NCBI GenBank assembly: GCA_019614645.1 | Contig: JABWDB010000005.1 | Span: 8,278,001 to 8,342,000, forward strand | Origin: Stratiolaelaps scimitus | Lineage: Eukaryota > Arthropoda > Arachnida > Mesostigmata > Laelapidae | Reading direction: 5' to 3' | DNA length: 64,000 bases | In this document: positions 48,857 to 61,861 of the stretch, piece by piece | Numbering within the stretch: the first letter of the stretch is position 1 | Layout: every line of letters begins with the position of its first letter | Program-made: the position numbers and the translations under genes | Notes under the pieces: generated by a model | Told to the model about the DNA's origin: nothing | Databases searched by the model: none | The model's input: only the letters and a program-made list of their open reading frames with translations

Positions 48857-49429
48857 AAAAATACACTACGAAAGGTCGTGAGATGTTTGATATTCCGGTC
48901 GCCCACGAAGAGGACCCACAATCATAGGAAGAACGCCAATATGCTCTATAGCCATTTCACTAGACAATCACCACAGGGTGACCCTGAACCGGGGACACCT
49001 TACTACAGCGATGATTGGTACCGCTTGATGCTTACCCGACTCGAGTTCATAGGCGCGAAAATTAGTCGCGCAACGAAATACTACGAAAACGCAAAATACA
49101 CTTGGAACGATAATGGCAAGGTGTCCAGCAGCATGTTGAACAAAGATCAGTCTAAACTCAAGAATATTATCGAACGCCGCCTCCGTACCCTTGGCTTCAA
49201 CCTGGACCGCATGATGTACGCGTGTCGCACGATAGCGCAGCTACATGAGCGGCAAGAACCGAATTCGCGCCTCGACAGCGAGGTGAGGCATATAGTATCG
49301 TTTTTGGAGCAAAACTCTACTCGACGACGGGTGCCTCGCTGGGCTCAAAACAGCGCTTGGTACCACCAATCGACCGGGACAGGTTCGCGGGTGGGTGAGC
49401 GCCGAGACCAGTCGTCGACCAGGCGGTAA
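48857..49429 (+). CDS. terminal coding exon of an unidentified protein
   Basis: A strong acceptor with a pyrimidine-rich tract (tttttgaatttcag) precedes an open frame of about 190 codons ending in TAA. The peptide is well balanced and globular-looking, with no simple-repeat bias. It includes HFTRQSPQGDPEPGTPYYSD, DDWYRLMLTRLEFIGAKISR, ATKYYENAKYTWNDNGK, KNIIERRLRTLGFNLDRMMY, ACRTIAQLHERQEPNS and a Ser/Arg/Trp-rich tail ending SSTRR. The middle is probably helical. The first in-frame ATG is internal, so an upstream exon is required. A hydrophobic ATG-started stretch at 48,027-48,150 (MNVSPACL...EFVVVVASSLFLVHSL) could be part of one, but no convincing donor links them. I do not recognise the family. 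It may be a lineage-specific secreted or intracellular protein. Of the unnamed candidates this is the one most likely to be real. Confidence 0.55.
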   Translation, partial: KNTLRKVVRCLIFRSPTKRTHNHRKNANMLYSHFTRQSPQGDPEPGTPYYSDDWYRLMLTRLEFIGAKISRATKYYENAKYTWNDNGKVSSSMLNKDQSKLKNIIERRLRTLGFNLDRMMYACRTIAQLHERQEPNSRLDSEVRHIVSFLEQNSTRRRVPRWAQNSAWYHQSTGTGSRVGERRDQSSTRR

Positions 49430-50304
49430 ATCCAATTGGATCGCTTTTGGCCAAATATACTAGGCACAAATGGACGCACTGGATCGCTGTGCGTGCTCTC
49501 TGGCGGCGGGGCACGGACCGCAGTCGTCTATCCCAAACGAATGACGACTCTCGCGGCAATGTGACGTTTCACTGTCGAAATATTCGAACATTTACGATAA
49601 AATAGAGATATCATTTGATGATGAACAATCCAGCCTCGTTACCACGCGGTGGGGTCGCGGTATATACTGATTTTTAGGAGCCCATGGCTTTGGCAAACAA
49701 GTATCCATGTTTAGCCGTGAATTTGTCGTCATTGACCATCAGTAATATAATCGTTGGAGTGCGCAAATACCCGCGTAATGCAATTACTAGCAAAGCAGCC
49801 TGATGCATTTATTACTTCCTACATGCATCTTTTTATATATCTTGAGGACATGTGCATAATGGGTCAGGAATACAGTGTGCCGTGTCCTGAGTGTTCAGGT
49901 GAACGATCGGCGGCCGATCGTCGACCAATACGGGGCTTTTGTTCCGAAGTGAATCACTCGCTGCTAGCGCCCGTGAACACAATGGGAGAGTCGAGATTCT
50001 CCGAGAGGTGGTTTATCGTTCATTGGTGAGGAATCCTGTTCGCGGTTCGTATCACATCTAAATAAGTTGTCGGATTTCTAGCGTCTTCGTTAAATTAAAA
50101 TAGGTTGCGCGGACTCCAATGCTATGACGTCGCTGAGATAGATACTGTATACGTAGGCTGTTGGGAGATCGAATCTGTAAATAGCATCGGTGGGTGAACG
50201 TGTAAATAGACAAAAATCTGGAAGACTTCCGACAGATTATTCAGAAGGGAAAATAAATTATCGTCTAAAACCGAATGTACTAGTCTTTGCTGGCAATCGG
50301 AAAA

Positions 50305-50335
<31 letters not shown>

Positions 50336-51954
50336 TATTGTTTTAACATGGGTAATTGCATGTCTGACTTTTATACTCTTGTTGAGTTGAAATCGCAATC
50401 GAGTGATTTAACACAAGTGACGTTGTGAAGTTCAAGAACAATGCTATGAGAGTTACTAAATAAATCGTTTCCTATTCATGTTGTCGTAACCACCGCCTTT
50501 TCTCGCCACTTGTTAATGACTTAATATAATAGTAATAATCCGAGTGTATTTACGGTGATAGTCCAGATAGCCACGAGAGAGATCTATCACGAAAGGTTCG
50601 AGAGACGATTAACAGAGGACACAACCAACAGAGTTTAATAGTTTCAACGAATAATGAAATGGTAGAGGACTCTTGAGAGAGATGAAGAGAACGCAAGGCT
50701 GGATCATAAGATAATAAATAATAGTTAGGCTCATAGTCGAAGCAGCATCCGTTTCAACTGTGAATAGTCAACATAGTCAAAAGGACGGAAGTTGCAGAAT
50801 TACCCCTCAGCTGCACACATCATAACCCTCACACATCATTCGAGACGCTGTGGCCAAAAGCATTTTCGTGTCATCGGTTTAAGCAGCGACCGGCAGCAGC
50901 AGCAGTAGCAGCAGCAAACGATACGGAGGCTGCTCGGATGACACCGGCAAAGTGGAATCATTCGTTGGGGTCGCTCGGTCGAGGAGGGGGGGTAGCCAGG
51001 GCAGGACACAGCAACGGAGTGACGATGCAGGCCAGTCGAATCGCCGTCGTTCCCTAGCTAGCCATTGGAGACGTTTCTCGTAGCGCAGAGCGCAGGAGCC
51101 GGCTAGTTGCCGGCACAAAGCAGTCGAACACGCGTGTATATGTCGGTGTCTCTGTAGGAGGGTGGGTGTCTCTTTGCGAGCCCATACGACAGAGTGTGGG
51201 TGCACGTTCACGCCACAAAGCGCTGGCAAGACCAGTGTCCGCTACAAGCGCCAAGCTCCGAGGGTCCTGCGAGTTGATGAGCAAATAGTGCCAAACGGAA
51301 CGCCGCGACGTCGGCAGGCCCTAACAGCCGACGTGACCGTTACTAATGACCACTGGAGGTGATAGATCCTTTAGCGTCTAGCGTCGGCAGTCGACCACAG
51401 AGCGAGTGAGAGAGCCAGATACAGAGAGAGAGAGACAGAGAGAGAAAGTTGTTAGAGGCCATAGAGGAAACAGGCTGAGCGTGCGGGATTGAACGCTTGG
51501 CGTGCCCGACAAGTTCCTGTGGCGCACTCACGAACGTTCATACAGCGAGTGGATGGGTGAGTGCGAGCTAAATCGAACATGGGGACTGGTTTCTGGTTAC
51601 GAAACGACGACTGGCTGTCATTTTCTAAACGCAATATTTGGTTTCTTCGAGGACGAACAGAAACGTGACATTGAATTAATTGACATGCAGTCGATTGAAT
51701 CGGACAAATCAGACAAATACATCGTAACATCATCGTCATCATCATCAGCAGCAGCAGTAATATAATGAGATGATTAAATGAGCAAATACATTGTAAAGCG
51801 TAGTATTAGGTAATGACACGAAGCGCCCGTTGTCATCAGACAACCTATTCACATGGGCAGTAACAACTGTAGAGCTCGAATGCCATCGAAAGTATTTCCA
51901 CATGTGACGCCATTGATGCCAGCGACAGTGATCCGGCCCTCTCTGAGTCCGTTA

Positions 51955-51974
51955 TTATATATATATATATAAAT

Positions 51975-52006
<32 letters not shown>
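51955..52006. repeat. interrupted (TA)n microsatellite
   Basis: A TA run of 52 bases interrupted by two aaata variants at regular distance, consistent with slippage of a compound unit. Confidence 0.9.
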
Positions 52007-53688
52007 GCTTCTTGTGGTATACGAGTCAATGGCATTTTGTTGCGGGACTGTCAAACCAATGAAACAATGTTGCGGTCACGTGGGTAGTCCACATTGTAAT
52101 TTCAGCGTACTGACGCACGTAATATGCGCTTTTTGTTGTGAACCTATCGTAGATATGCAGCGTAGTGGCAAAACGCCGACGACACCGCGCTCGAAAAAAA
52201 AACATGCACATTTTTGACTGAAGCATAATAAATGAGCCTAGCCTATGATACCCACTTAAGTACAAATACAGGTTTGCGGGGTAGAATTGCCGCCCAAATG
52301 ATATCAATAAATAGATTAACCATCAGCCTAACCAGCCTACAGTTGAACCAGTGTAACAGCCAAGGTAAAGTCTGCTTTGATATTTATCCTACTAGAGCGC
52401 CCCGGCATGTGGTAGCTTGTTGCCGGTGAACATTGGCAGGCATATGTGCATGCATTTAAATTGTAAATAACAAACGTAACATAGCTATTTATAAGATTAA
52501 CAGAAAACCCAATATAACCACTTACTGTCAGGAATAGAAAGATATACGTGTCGTGCATACGATGGAAAGTGTACACTATTAATGATTCTATATAAAATGA
52601 GATGTATTTAATAAATATTCAGGTTCTCAATTCGGACTCAATCGAAAATAATAACTGATCCTAGGCTCCATGGGCCATCCGCATATTTAGCCATTGTCAT
52701 CGAGCGAAGTCCAGATTTGGCACGACAGTCTTTAATTTGTTCAATGTTACACGCAAGTGAGGTGATTGTCGATTTCAATTGCGCGTTTACGAAGTATCTA
52801 TGTCTAACACTTAATTACTATTATTATTATTACCATCGCCTTTCCACATGCTAATGTATTCGTAATGTTGCAACAAGCGAAAATTGTTCAGCTTCCGTTG
52901 AAGGTGAACTCGATAACTGCGCGTTCTCAACCGTTACGCTTTCAACTAAGACCTGCGTTCTTCTTTCTACGTACAGACAGTTCTGCATGCTTAATCCGTC
53001 AGTTGACAATTTGTTCCTTGACGTTCGGACGAACTCAACAACGAATGGAGCAGCTTACAAACTGGGGACAGAAATAATTCCTCTCTAGTCAATGAGTACC
53101 GAATGCATTTAGCATTACCTGCCATATCTATCTAGGTGACATGCGAGCGGGCTCGATGCCGCAACATTGAGAACATGACTATATTTTTTTTTGCAATAAA
53201 TAGCACAATTTATTTAACTCGTGGTATCCTCTTCTTATGTCAGGTGTGTTTGATGTTTTCGTGGTGATGTGATGTCTTCCTCGCAAAGTGACAAAGTATT
53301 CTCGCCTCACTGGCATCAACAACGTCATGATGATGTTACATCGACAAGAAATTTCTGTTGATACCTCTCATTATTACCCCATACACACACATACACACTC
53401 ATACACACGACCTCCTCAGGCCGAATCTTAAACCCGCACCTGGCTAAGGTGCGTCTCAGCCGCGTTTCGCGATGCACGGATCAATTGACATTGGCGAATG
53501 ACTTGCCGACTGGTGGAATTGAATATGCGATGTTTCTTGGGATTATTGAGCCAATCGAGTGGCTGCTCGAGAAAGGGTGTACCCCCGGATAACAATACCC
53601 GGAAGTGGTTGGTTTTGATTTTTCCTTACTACGCAGGTACCATTTGAGGGTTATTTGCTGTTTGCTGGCTATTAAGTTGTACTTTGAT

Positions 53689-53725
<37 letters not shown>

Positions 53726-55193
53726 TAAAATTTTGCAACCATTTGAGATTGGGTCCAAGTCAATAAAGTGCACCGATGAGGAGCGTCGGACGCACATGGT
53801 AAATCTGGTCAGTCAATTAGTGATGGGCTTAGCCAGTGATCATATGATATTCGCGCTGTCTCTCTCTCTCTCTCTCTCTCTCCACTCGTCGTGATGGCCA
53901 GAGAACCAAGACAATTCGTACGCTAATTAATTTTCTGCTATTTGTCCCGTTGAAGCCAAAAAATTGCTAGGTAAGTTACTGTTTACAGAAACGAGTTCAA
54001 GTCATTTCCAGGGCTAATTATTACATTTTTGCATTCTTCACAAATGACCCAGACGAATTCCCAAACAATTTGCTCAGAATTCCCGGAGGCAACAGCACAA
54101 ATCAAAACCATGAGCGGCGTCATTCCAGCCTGTGTTAACCCGAATTTTCCATGGCCCATCGCGTACTGTCCTGCCAGTTCCGTGGCAACAGCGTTCTGTC
54201 GCAAGGATTTTTTGCAGTAATGCGCCAATCAGCTTCGCGGATCATTCGGCCGGACCCGGGCTCTTCCCAGGTCCTACCCGCGGTTCATTGATGATCGCAA
54301 ACGAAGCTTGCATCCGCAGTTGCTTACGATATCTACCTGAGGTCGACGATTGCACTAGTCCGTAGACACTCTCCATTGTCGCGGTCTCCGTTTCACCATC
54401 TCGTTCTCTACACCGCATTGATTTAATCTCTATTGTTCAGTATTCATTATATTCACATTGACATCTATCATCATCTTCGGCTAGATCAGTTCATATTTTT
54501 AGCGCTTCCTCGTCATCATATCATCATCGTAGCAGTAACAACAGGGACGCGCGCCGGTAAACATTTCCACAGAGTTTCCCCGGTACTCAGCTGTTCGGTT
54601 CGATTGCGATGCTCATTAAATTGTCACCGGAACAAAGTGTCGCTTCTGGTTCGAATTCATTCTCGTCACCGATCGATCCCCCTCGGTGGTCCTTGGCGCC
54701 TCCAGCCAACTTGTTAAATATCGGCCCCGTTTCTTTAACATTTACACAAGGTGTGTGTGTTTGTGTGTGGTCTGTGTATGTATATGTGTGAATCTTTCAT
54801 GTCAAAAGTGTCGACAAGTCCCGCCTTGTTGTACATGTTGTCCTTCGATTGGTGTATCCTCGCCCCTTGTCAACCGGCATATTCTGACCATTCGATTGCC
54901 AATCTATCCCCAACGAGCCTCAGCTGGTTCAGCTTCGAATTGAATCACGATTCTTAGTTCCCGTGCACGCGTCTCGTACTCCTCTCTTGTTATTATGCGA
55001 CATCATCAAATATCAACATGATCGCCAACCATTACTGCTATCTGTTCTGAGAATACATATCTTCTGTCGGTTCGATTCATCATCTTTGTGTCAATTTCTC
55101 TTTCTCTCTCTCTCTGTCGCTCTTTTGCTCTCTTTTTGTTATCTATCTCGTTTGTTCTACCTACAAGCGGTTCATTCTTTGGGTCAGTAGTAT

Positions 55194-55310
55194 CATAATA
55201 ATAATAATAATAGTAACAATAATAATAAATGTGTGTCTTTATCTCTCTCTCTCTCTCTTCCCTCTCTATCTCTCTATCTCTCTCTCTCTCTATCTCTCTC
55301 TTGCTAGATG
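55194..55310. repeat. compound (ATA)n and (CT)n microsatellites
   Basis: An imperfect ATA tract (55,194-55,226) is followed by about 60 bases of CT repeats. Further ATA/CAT tracts occur at 55,708-55,755 and 55,800-55,822, and a CT tract at 55,895-55,912. Confidence 0.9.
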
Positions 55311-58294
55311 GCTTCTTCCCAGGGACATTTTTCCTCCAACTGTTCCCCCAGCCTCGACAGCGCTGCCTAAATTCTCATATTCGCACATTATTCCCATTAG
55401 AAACACAGTTTTCGCTATTATACTGTCACTGCTGACGTTGTTGCTGTAGCTGTTTCCACGGTGACTGGTAACAGATCAAGTTCTCGTTGCAGCTGTTGCC
55501 CCAGTGAGAATGGTAGCGACCTTCCGTAGGTTTCAGCCGCTCCGACGAGATCGCCGTAATCTGCTAAACGCCTACGCGCTCTCTCTCTCTCTCTCTGAAT
55601 CGCTCTCAATCTCTTATTCCATCTCGCGTTCGGTTCCCCGGAACGCAACACAGGGCGAATTGTTTAGGTATGGAGGTTTGTGTCCGCAATGGTGTGCGAC
55701 TTTATAATCATAATAATAATAATAATAATCATCATCATCATCACCATCATCACCAATACAATACTTCGTGTGTTTCCTCATTCGTTAGTTTGTTCTACCG
55801 TAATAATAATAATAATAATAATTAGCTAAATGCAGCTAATGTAGCTAGAGGGGAGGCTGGCTACATAAATAGTTTCACAGTTATCCTCGACTCACTCTCT
55901 CTCTCTCTCTCGTTAGAGCGCTAATCTTCCCACGCTCATCTCTCATTCAATCATTAATTTACTCCTGTGTTGTTGTTGTTGTTGTGGTGTCATTACATCT
56001 CGTCAATTTAACTACAATATACGCTTATACGTACGTGTCTAACCTGCTGCTGTACTATCAGTGTATGTCAATCTGTTATTGATTTTAAATCATCTCAATC
56101 TCAGTTGGATAGGTAATTGTTAATTATAATGTTATTAAAATTATTATCATTTCATTTTTATCATATAATAATCACCATCATCATCATCATCACCATCATC
56201 CGTGTCGTAATTAGTATGCATTCGTAATATTACACTATGTATAGTTAGGAAGTGGACTCCGGCGTCGCTGGCCCCGTCAAAGTCCAGCCGATCCAGTTGC
56301 GTGGAAGTGCTACTTCTGCTCCTGCTGCTGCTGCGGTGTATCTCTCTCTCCCCCCATACATCGAGTAGTCTGTCTCTATCTGTCAGACCACGAACAGACA
56401 GAATTCAATCGATTCGACTCCAATCAATTCGTCTTATTCAGGGAATCGTGCGTTCGGTTATGTTTGTTTGGTATCGGCGAATCGGTGAACGGTATGATGT
56501 GCCAGCAATGAGGCGCCAGGTCAGTTTCAAACGGCGATTCGCAGGGGGAGGAGGAGGCGGCGGCAGTCGTAGGACTCCTGAGATTGTTTTCTCGGCATAG
56601 TTGGCCACCAGTCCAACCAGTACCAACATGTACAGATTCGCCGATAGTTCTTAGGGACTTGCAACTACACCACCACGAAGATGACGTACGTACACATGAG
56701 CTTTGTAAACTCGACGCCATACGACTCGCCGAGCTATGTCGACACCGGATGTAAATTCATCGAACCGATTCTAAGATTCCTGCTTCTGTTGGGGGACAAC
56801 ACACTCAGGAAATATGATTTCGGCCTGACGACCTGATGACGGACACTAGCTGGTAGATCACCTGCTGGTTGATCCGCCATGGTGTGCCTTCCAATTCGGC
56901 CTGGAGCACAGGGACTCTAAAGCTCATTTCGTTCGCTAATGTCGTTCGTTTGCCACGAGGGCGCTGCTGCATCTGGTCATTGTCATCTCGTCATGCTGAA
57001 TCCATCGTCCCCTTGTATTATATATATGTACAGGATAGTGTGCGGGCACCCGACGTCGCCGGCGGCAGCGGTGTGCCTTCATCCCGGTCACAGTTAGTGT
57101 CTTTCGGCGTGTCGAACCCAACATGTTGGGTACCTGGTTCGTCAATCAGTCGAAGTCGGACCGACTTCGCTGTGTCGTCGTCGTCGATGGCGAGCATAAA
57201 CACCTCGACAGAACGGTGACTCTGTTGCTGTTCTGCGTGGGATGTTGTTGTTGTTGTGGCTATTCCGCTTCATTGGTTGAGGTTCACTGTTCCTGTCTTG
57301 AATTGATAGCTTCTCGTTCATCGTGATAGCAGATCGTCGAATCGTACGATACTGTCATAGTTTTCTTTCAGTGGACAGACATGCCTACAATAATACAATA
57401 CGGAATCGTCTCTCAGTCGTCTGATCATGGATCAGCAATAATCTCGTCAACATAATATCATCTCATAATGTCGCCTTATGCATCTTATCAATCGTACAGA
57501 ACATCATCGATTTCTGTCTTGTTTCGCTTTCCAGAATGTCTATAGTCGCATTGGGAGATCACAGAGGATTTCGTTGGGTCATCCGTTCCTCTTGCGTCCG
57601 CTACGGTCGTTCCGGCCAACGTTAGTCCTGGTCAGACCGCACCACCGGGTCGACCTGCCAGCGTCTGTACCGAATCGAAGCGGGCAGTCAGGCCCCACGG
57701 TACCCTTAAGACCCGGGTCAGTTGCCCGTGGCGACCTTTTTACTTGCTATTAATAGGCACTAACCGCTAGGCTTACGTGCGTCCATCTATTTTCAGCGAA
57801 GCGGCCACTGTTGGCGAGGATGTCAACGGCGCCCTCCTGCATCTCGCTGGGTTATCACTTCGTCCGCTTGGAACTGCTTCGAACAGAGTGAGTTTGCTTC
57901 GGGTATAGGGCGTCAACGCTAGAACGTGCTTTCTGTGGACATTTTTCATACTCTGGCGTCACATCGAGCTGCCGAGGAAATACAAAGCTCACCGCCATTC
58001 CGCTGACCACCGACTTATATCGGATACAAGTAATGAACACCGAACGATTCAGGCTCTCAGGCGTATGCATTGTCTTGTCTTGCCTTGCCGCAACGAGCAG
58101 GGCAAGATGGCCCGTCATCGCTGATGACTGCTCGCGAATCATTGCGATTAGCAGTGCTATCGATTGAGACTACTATACCGCATCTTCAGGCAGGTGTATC
58201 TATAGGTGTCCCATAGGTGGATATCGCTACCGGGAATATAGCAGCATGGGTTTCGTGCTGTTTAGCGTGTACTGTTGCGACGGTGGGTGGCTAG

Positions 58295-59456
58295 CTAGTC
58301 GTCACCAGCCGTTGACGCCGCCTCATCATCAGCTTCGTCGCTGTCCGAGTGGTGGCTGTTGTCCCGCGTTAATGTCGAAATGTGGCCCTCGTCTCTTGCC
58401 GAGATCACCGCCGCCGCCGCCGATGGCGATTCTCGCTCAGTAGCTGCATGGTCTAGTGGGGGCGACGTACTCCTCTGCAGCTGATGGTCCTCTTCATGGG
58501 TCTGTTGCTGATGTCCCTGTTGCCGTCGAGACGTTTTCGATTGGGGTTCTTCGGGACGCTGTCCCCTGCTCTCCTCATTGTCCACATCAGAAGATCGTTG
58601 CGGCGACACTGAAGGCGGACGCCGATGTGGAGGAGCCGATCGTCGCAATCGATCCGGCTCCGAGTCTGGCGAGCTACTTCGGCGTCGCTTGCTCGCCGCT
58701 CGCCTTTGCTGGAGGCTGTCAACAAGGGCCTCCATATTGCTGATGTCGCAAACGCGGGACGACGATGACGGCGGGGAGGATGGCGCACCTGGCGTGCCAC
58801 GATGCGGCGAGCTGCCATTCTGAGGGTTATGGCTACTGATGTGTCCGGATGACGAGAGAGGACCCTGCGAATTTGGGGTTCCTCCTCCGCCTCCACCACC
58901 GCCGCCGCCTTGCTGCTGTTGCTGCTGCTGCATAAATGGCGAAAACATAAGGGCGGCTGCGGCCGCTGCAGCAGCAAACGGATCCTGTCCAGTATGAGGT
59001 AGAAGGCCGACATTCGGCCATGTCTGTGGCGGCAATGGGAGCCTCTTGGCCAGCATGAGCCTGGCCGTCATCTCCTGATAGGCCATTACCAGCGACAGCT
59101 GTTGGGGAGGTAGAGTTTGTAGAAGTGCGGCGTACGGATTACCCGCCAAACCGGGAAGATTCCCAAGCCCACTCAGGCCGGACAACGTTGGCAGGGACGG
59201 AAGTTGACCGGTTGCGCCCGCGAGATACGATGGAGGCGTCGCCACAACCGGGCTTGAGCTTGTGGCCGACTCCGCATTGGTCGAGGTTAACGACGCCGGA
59301 CGCAGATCCGCCGGCTCTCCGACGTCGAGTCGGTCCTCGTCGTCTGAGGAGTCCGCGCAAGCTGACGCTCCCCCGGACGCATTCTGCGCCGCCAACCGAT
59401 CGCGATCCGTCAAAATTCGCTGACCTTGCCCCGCCTGGGCTAGTAACGCTTGCCTC
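58295..59456 (-). CDS. omb: optomotor-blind/bifid (Tbx2/3-class T-box factor), last coding exon
   Basis: This is the C-terminal part of a nuclear T-box transcription factor; in flies omb patterns wing, eye and optic lobe, mostly as a repressor. The acceptor is tttcag followed by G AGG CAA, which restores a Lys codon split by the 268-bp intron and gives KREKK-R-QALL, close to the fly omb junction KREKKQAL. The exon encodes 386 residues and ends at TAG (58,297-58,295). In order one sees an acidic patch (SSDDEDRLDVGE), a Ser/Leu/Pro-rich stretch, MAYQEMTARLMLAKRLPLPP, a run of eight Ala ending in LMFSPFM, seven Gln followed by about ten Gly, a short motif SNMEALVDSL that resembles the ELxSIExMVNGL segment of Tbx2/3 repressor regions, a basic Arg/Ser patch (SKRRRSSSPDSEPDRLRRS) and an acidic Asp/Glu tail. 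Low complexity is usual for this region in omb. The identity comes from the neighbouring T-box exon; the C-terminal boundary is the first in-frame stop. Confidence 0.9.
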
Positions 59457-59724
59457 CTGAAACAACGAACGCAAGAATTAACACGGGTCAATTCTCACGA
59501 ATCTGTCAATCATCATCACGTCATCGAGCACCTGATCAACGTCTGTGAGTCTCATCACACCTCAAGCAGCTGGTTCCTTTCGAACGGAACAGGGCAGAGT
59601 GGAATACGCTCTCTTGTCGTATTCAGCTACAGGCTATGCTTTACGTTATGTTACTCCACTCTACGATACTATTATACGGAACTGGTCATAGTGCCTCATT
59701 AGGTTGAGGGGTCCGATAACCTAC
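59457..59724 (-). other. omb: omb intron between T-box exon and last exon
   Basis: This is a short GT-AG intron of 268 bases. The donor on the minus strand reads gtaggt and the acceptor ends in gttgtttcag. It lies at the same place, just after the T-box, as the junction in insect omb, and joining the two exons keeps the reading frame. Confidence 0.9.
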
Positions 59725-59948
59725 TTTTTCTCCCGCTTGCCGGCGCCGGTATCACGGAATCCTTTCGCGAACGGATTGTTGTCGATCTTGAGCTGGGTAA
59801 TCTTCTCGTTCTGATACGCTGTCACCGCGATAAACTCCGTCTCGCGAAAGACGAATGTCTTGAACGCGGCATACGGCAATTTTGAGATATCACTGGCACG
59901 TACGAGATGGAACCGCGGCTGGTACTTGTGCATCGAGTTGAGAATCGT
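59725..59948 (-). CDS. omb: optomotor-blind/bifid, exon for the C-terminal half of the T-box
   Basis: This exon carries the end of the DNA-binding T-box domain. The acceptor is catttcag followed by ACG ATT CTC (phase 0), and the exon closes at AAA AA|gtaggt (phase 2). It encodes 74 residues beginning [18 protein letters not shown] and continuing through [18 protein letters not shown] and [18 protein letters not shown]. These are the invariant T-box segments that contact the DNA minor groove and form the C-terminal helix. The GAGKREKK ending is typical of omb rather than of Tbx1, Tbx20 or Brachyury. Departures from fly omb are conservative ([17 protein letters not shown] for ANDILKLPYSTFRTYVF). 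No frameshift or stop interrupts it, so the gene looks functional. The preceding T-box exons, including the segment ending in the usual NNISDKHGF, are not found up to the right edge, so they lie beyond 64,000. Confidence 0.95.
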
Positions 59949-61861
59949 CTGAAATGACATCTACATCTTACTTATAGCTTGAAATTCGGCCATACAATCA
60001 TAGCTGTCTATCCTACAAGACGCTATGTTTTCGAATGCTACAGCTACTACTATTTCTACTGCTATTGCAACGACTGCTGACGCCGCCCTCCCCTCGAAGT
60101 TGATGTCGGTGTTCGCATCGCTTTATTTTTCGCTTTGGTCTTCCCATGGCACCACTCTCACGCACCCCCAAGCTAAGGACAGCTGCTGACGGTCGGATCG
60201 AGAATCGCGACAAGGGGGATCCGCCGGGTTACTCTATCGTCGACCATTAGTCAACCATCGACAGCCTATATTTTACTCGCTTCAGTGGCGGCAGCTAATT
60301 TCCACAATGCCATACAAGTTCCTCCTGACAAGAACCTCTCTCTCTCTCCCCCTCTCTCTTGTCCCGGTTGTCCTCTGAGGTAGCATCCTGTTCTGTCATG
60401 GCGTGATGTGTTGCCTTGTGTTTGTTCTTCGTTTGCATTCGATTGCCTCCCACTTCGCCCTCCGTTCGTCTGACCAAGCGTCGCCTGTCACCATTATCAT
60501 CGTCACCTGTCTTCTGATCTTGCCAGACCCCCCCTCGCTCTCTCCTTCTCTGATCTCTCTCTATCTCTCTTTATGATATTAGCTGTATATTGACTGTTCG
60601 AGGGAGACGACCTGAGCGAGGATACCGATGCGCTCTGTTGACGGCCGAGTACCGCTAGCCCGATCGCTGCCTCTATCTCCGCGCCCATTGGGATCGGATT
60701 CCATCAGCAACCATCTCAAATTACACACTCATTAGGACATCGAAGAGTAACAACATCTCAGGACATCTCTTTCTCTCTCTGCTTCGGCCTCTACCGTTAT
60801 CTGCCAGTGCGTCTTGCCGGCGCTCCCTTCGTCGACTCGCTGGCCCTCCGGCCCAAGGAATCATCGTCGCACAGGGTCTCACAGCGTCTGCCGACACAGT
60901 ATCTATCAAGAGACGGAGACAGCAGCCGAAGCCGCAGCGCGGCGGTGGCGAACTAACGCGTCGCTGCCGTGGCAGCGATTCTACTATGTCGCTAATCAAA
61001 TGACGACGGCGATCCAACTTCTCTCCCTCCCTTAGCTGTTGTCGGCCATGATCGCGTCTATATATATATATATATATATATATTTTGCTACCTATATATT
61101 TCTTTTGGCTGCACTCATTTATCTGGTGCGGCCGTTCCTGCCTCAGGCTGCCGCCTCTGCCCCGACTCTCTATCTCTCTGTGTTTCCCTAACTTTCATCT
61201 GTTCACTGTTCAGTACACACAACAGGCAGTAATTCATCTTGGATCCGTTTTCTCCCGTTCTCACTCTCGCTCATCGCGTCTCCCCGGCCCGCACCAACGG
61301 GTCGAGAAGATCAGCGCACGCAGTAACCGGCGTGGAGTGCAAACGCGCCTGCTTCAAACTTTTCCTGGTGGGGGTTGTTGTTGTTGCTGCTGTTGTTACA
61401 GTGATCGCTTCAAAACAACTAGCTTTCATTGGCCTTCTTCACAGCCGGCGCTCTTAAACAAAATAAATAACATGTCAGCCAGCCAATTTGTAGGCAAACG
61501 GAACACGGCCACTGCAATAGATATCGTTGGCGACAGCGGCAACTCCAGCGGCAGTAACAAGGATTCTGCGGTTAGTTTCGCGCCGGTTAGCTCATCGACA
61601 GTCGTTCTACGGCTCGTATTCTAGCTCGGCACCGCCGTGGCCTGTGACTAGTAGCACTGTGCTTAGATCACAGTGACGCTAGCTATACTAGCTGATCCCC
61701 AGCGCGCCAGCCAGCGAGCACTACTGCATATTGTATTATACCGCTTCCTCGATTATGCTGCTGTGCGAGGCTCATTTGTGCGATGAGCCGCTTTCTTCCA
61801 ATGCGACCCGAGCGACCGCCGATGTAGGTACTGTTTCGGTTCACTGTCGAGCGCGATCGCT

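Larger units (their letters stand above)
49430..58294. other. region downstream of omb; microsatellite-rich, no recognised gene
   Basis: The part nearest 58,294 probably includes the omb 3' untranslated region, but I could not place a convincing minus-strand polyadenylation signal. TA runs lie at 50,307-50,335, 51,955-52,006 and 53,690-53,721. CT/GA runs lie at 51,421-51,448 and 53,861-53,882, and the compound repeats of 55.2-55.9 kb are listed separately. A CAT tract lies at 56,175-56,200. Frames at 53,983-54,228 are open on both strands without a recognised family. Confidence 0.55.

Noticed and set aside
53983..54228. Hydrophobic minus-strand frame (GMTPLMVLICAVASGNSEQI) that could be a membrane protein piece
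   Set aside because: The plus strand is equally open across the region, there is no convincing splice site pair, and no family is recognised.
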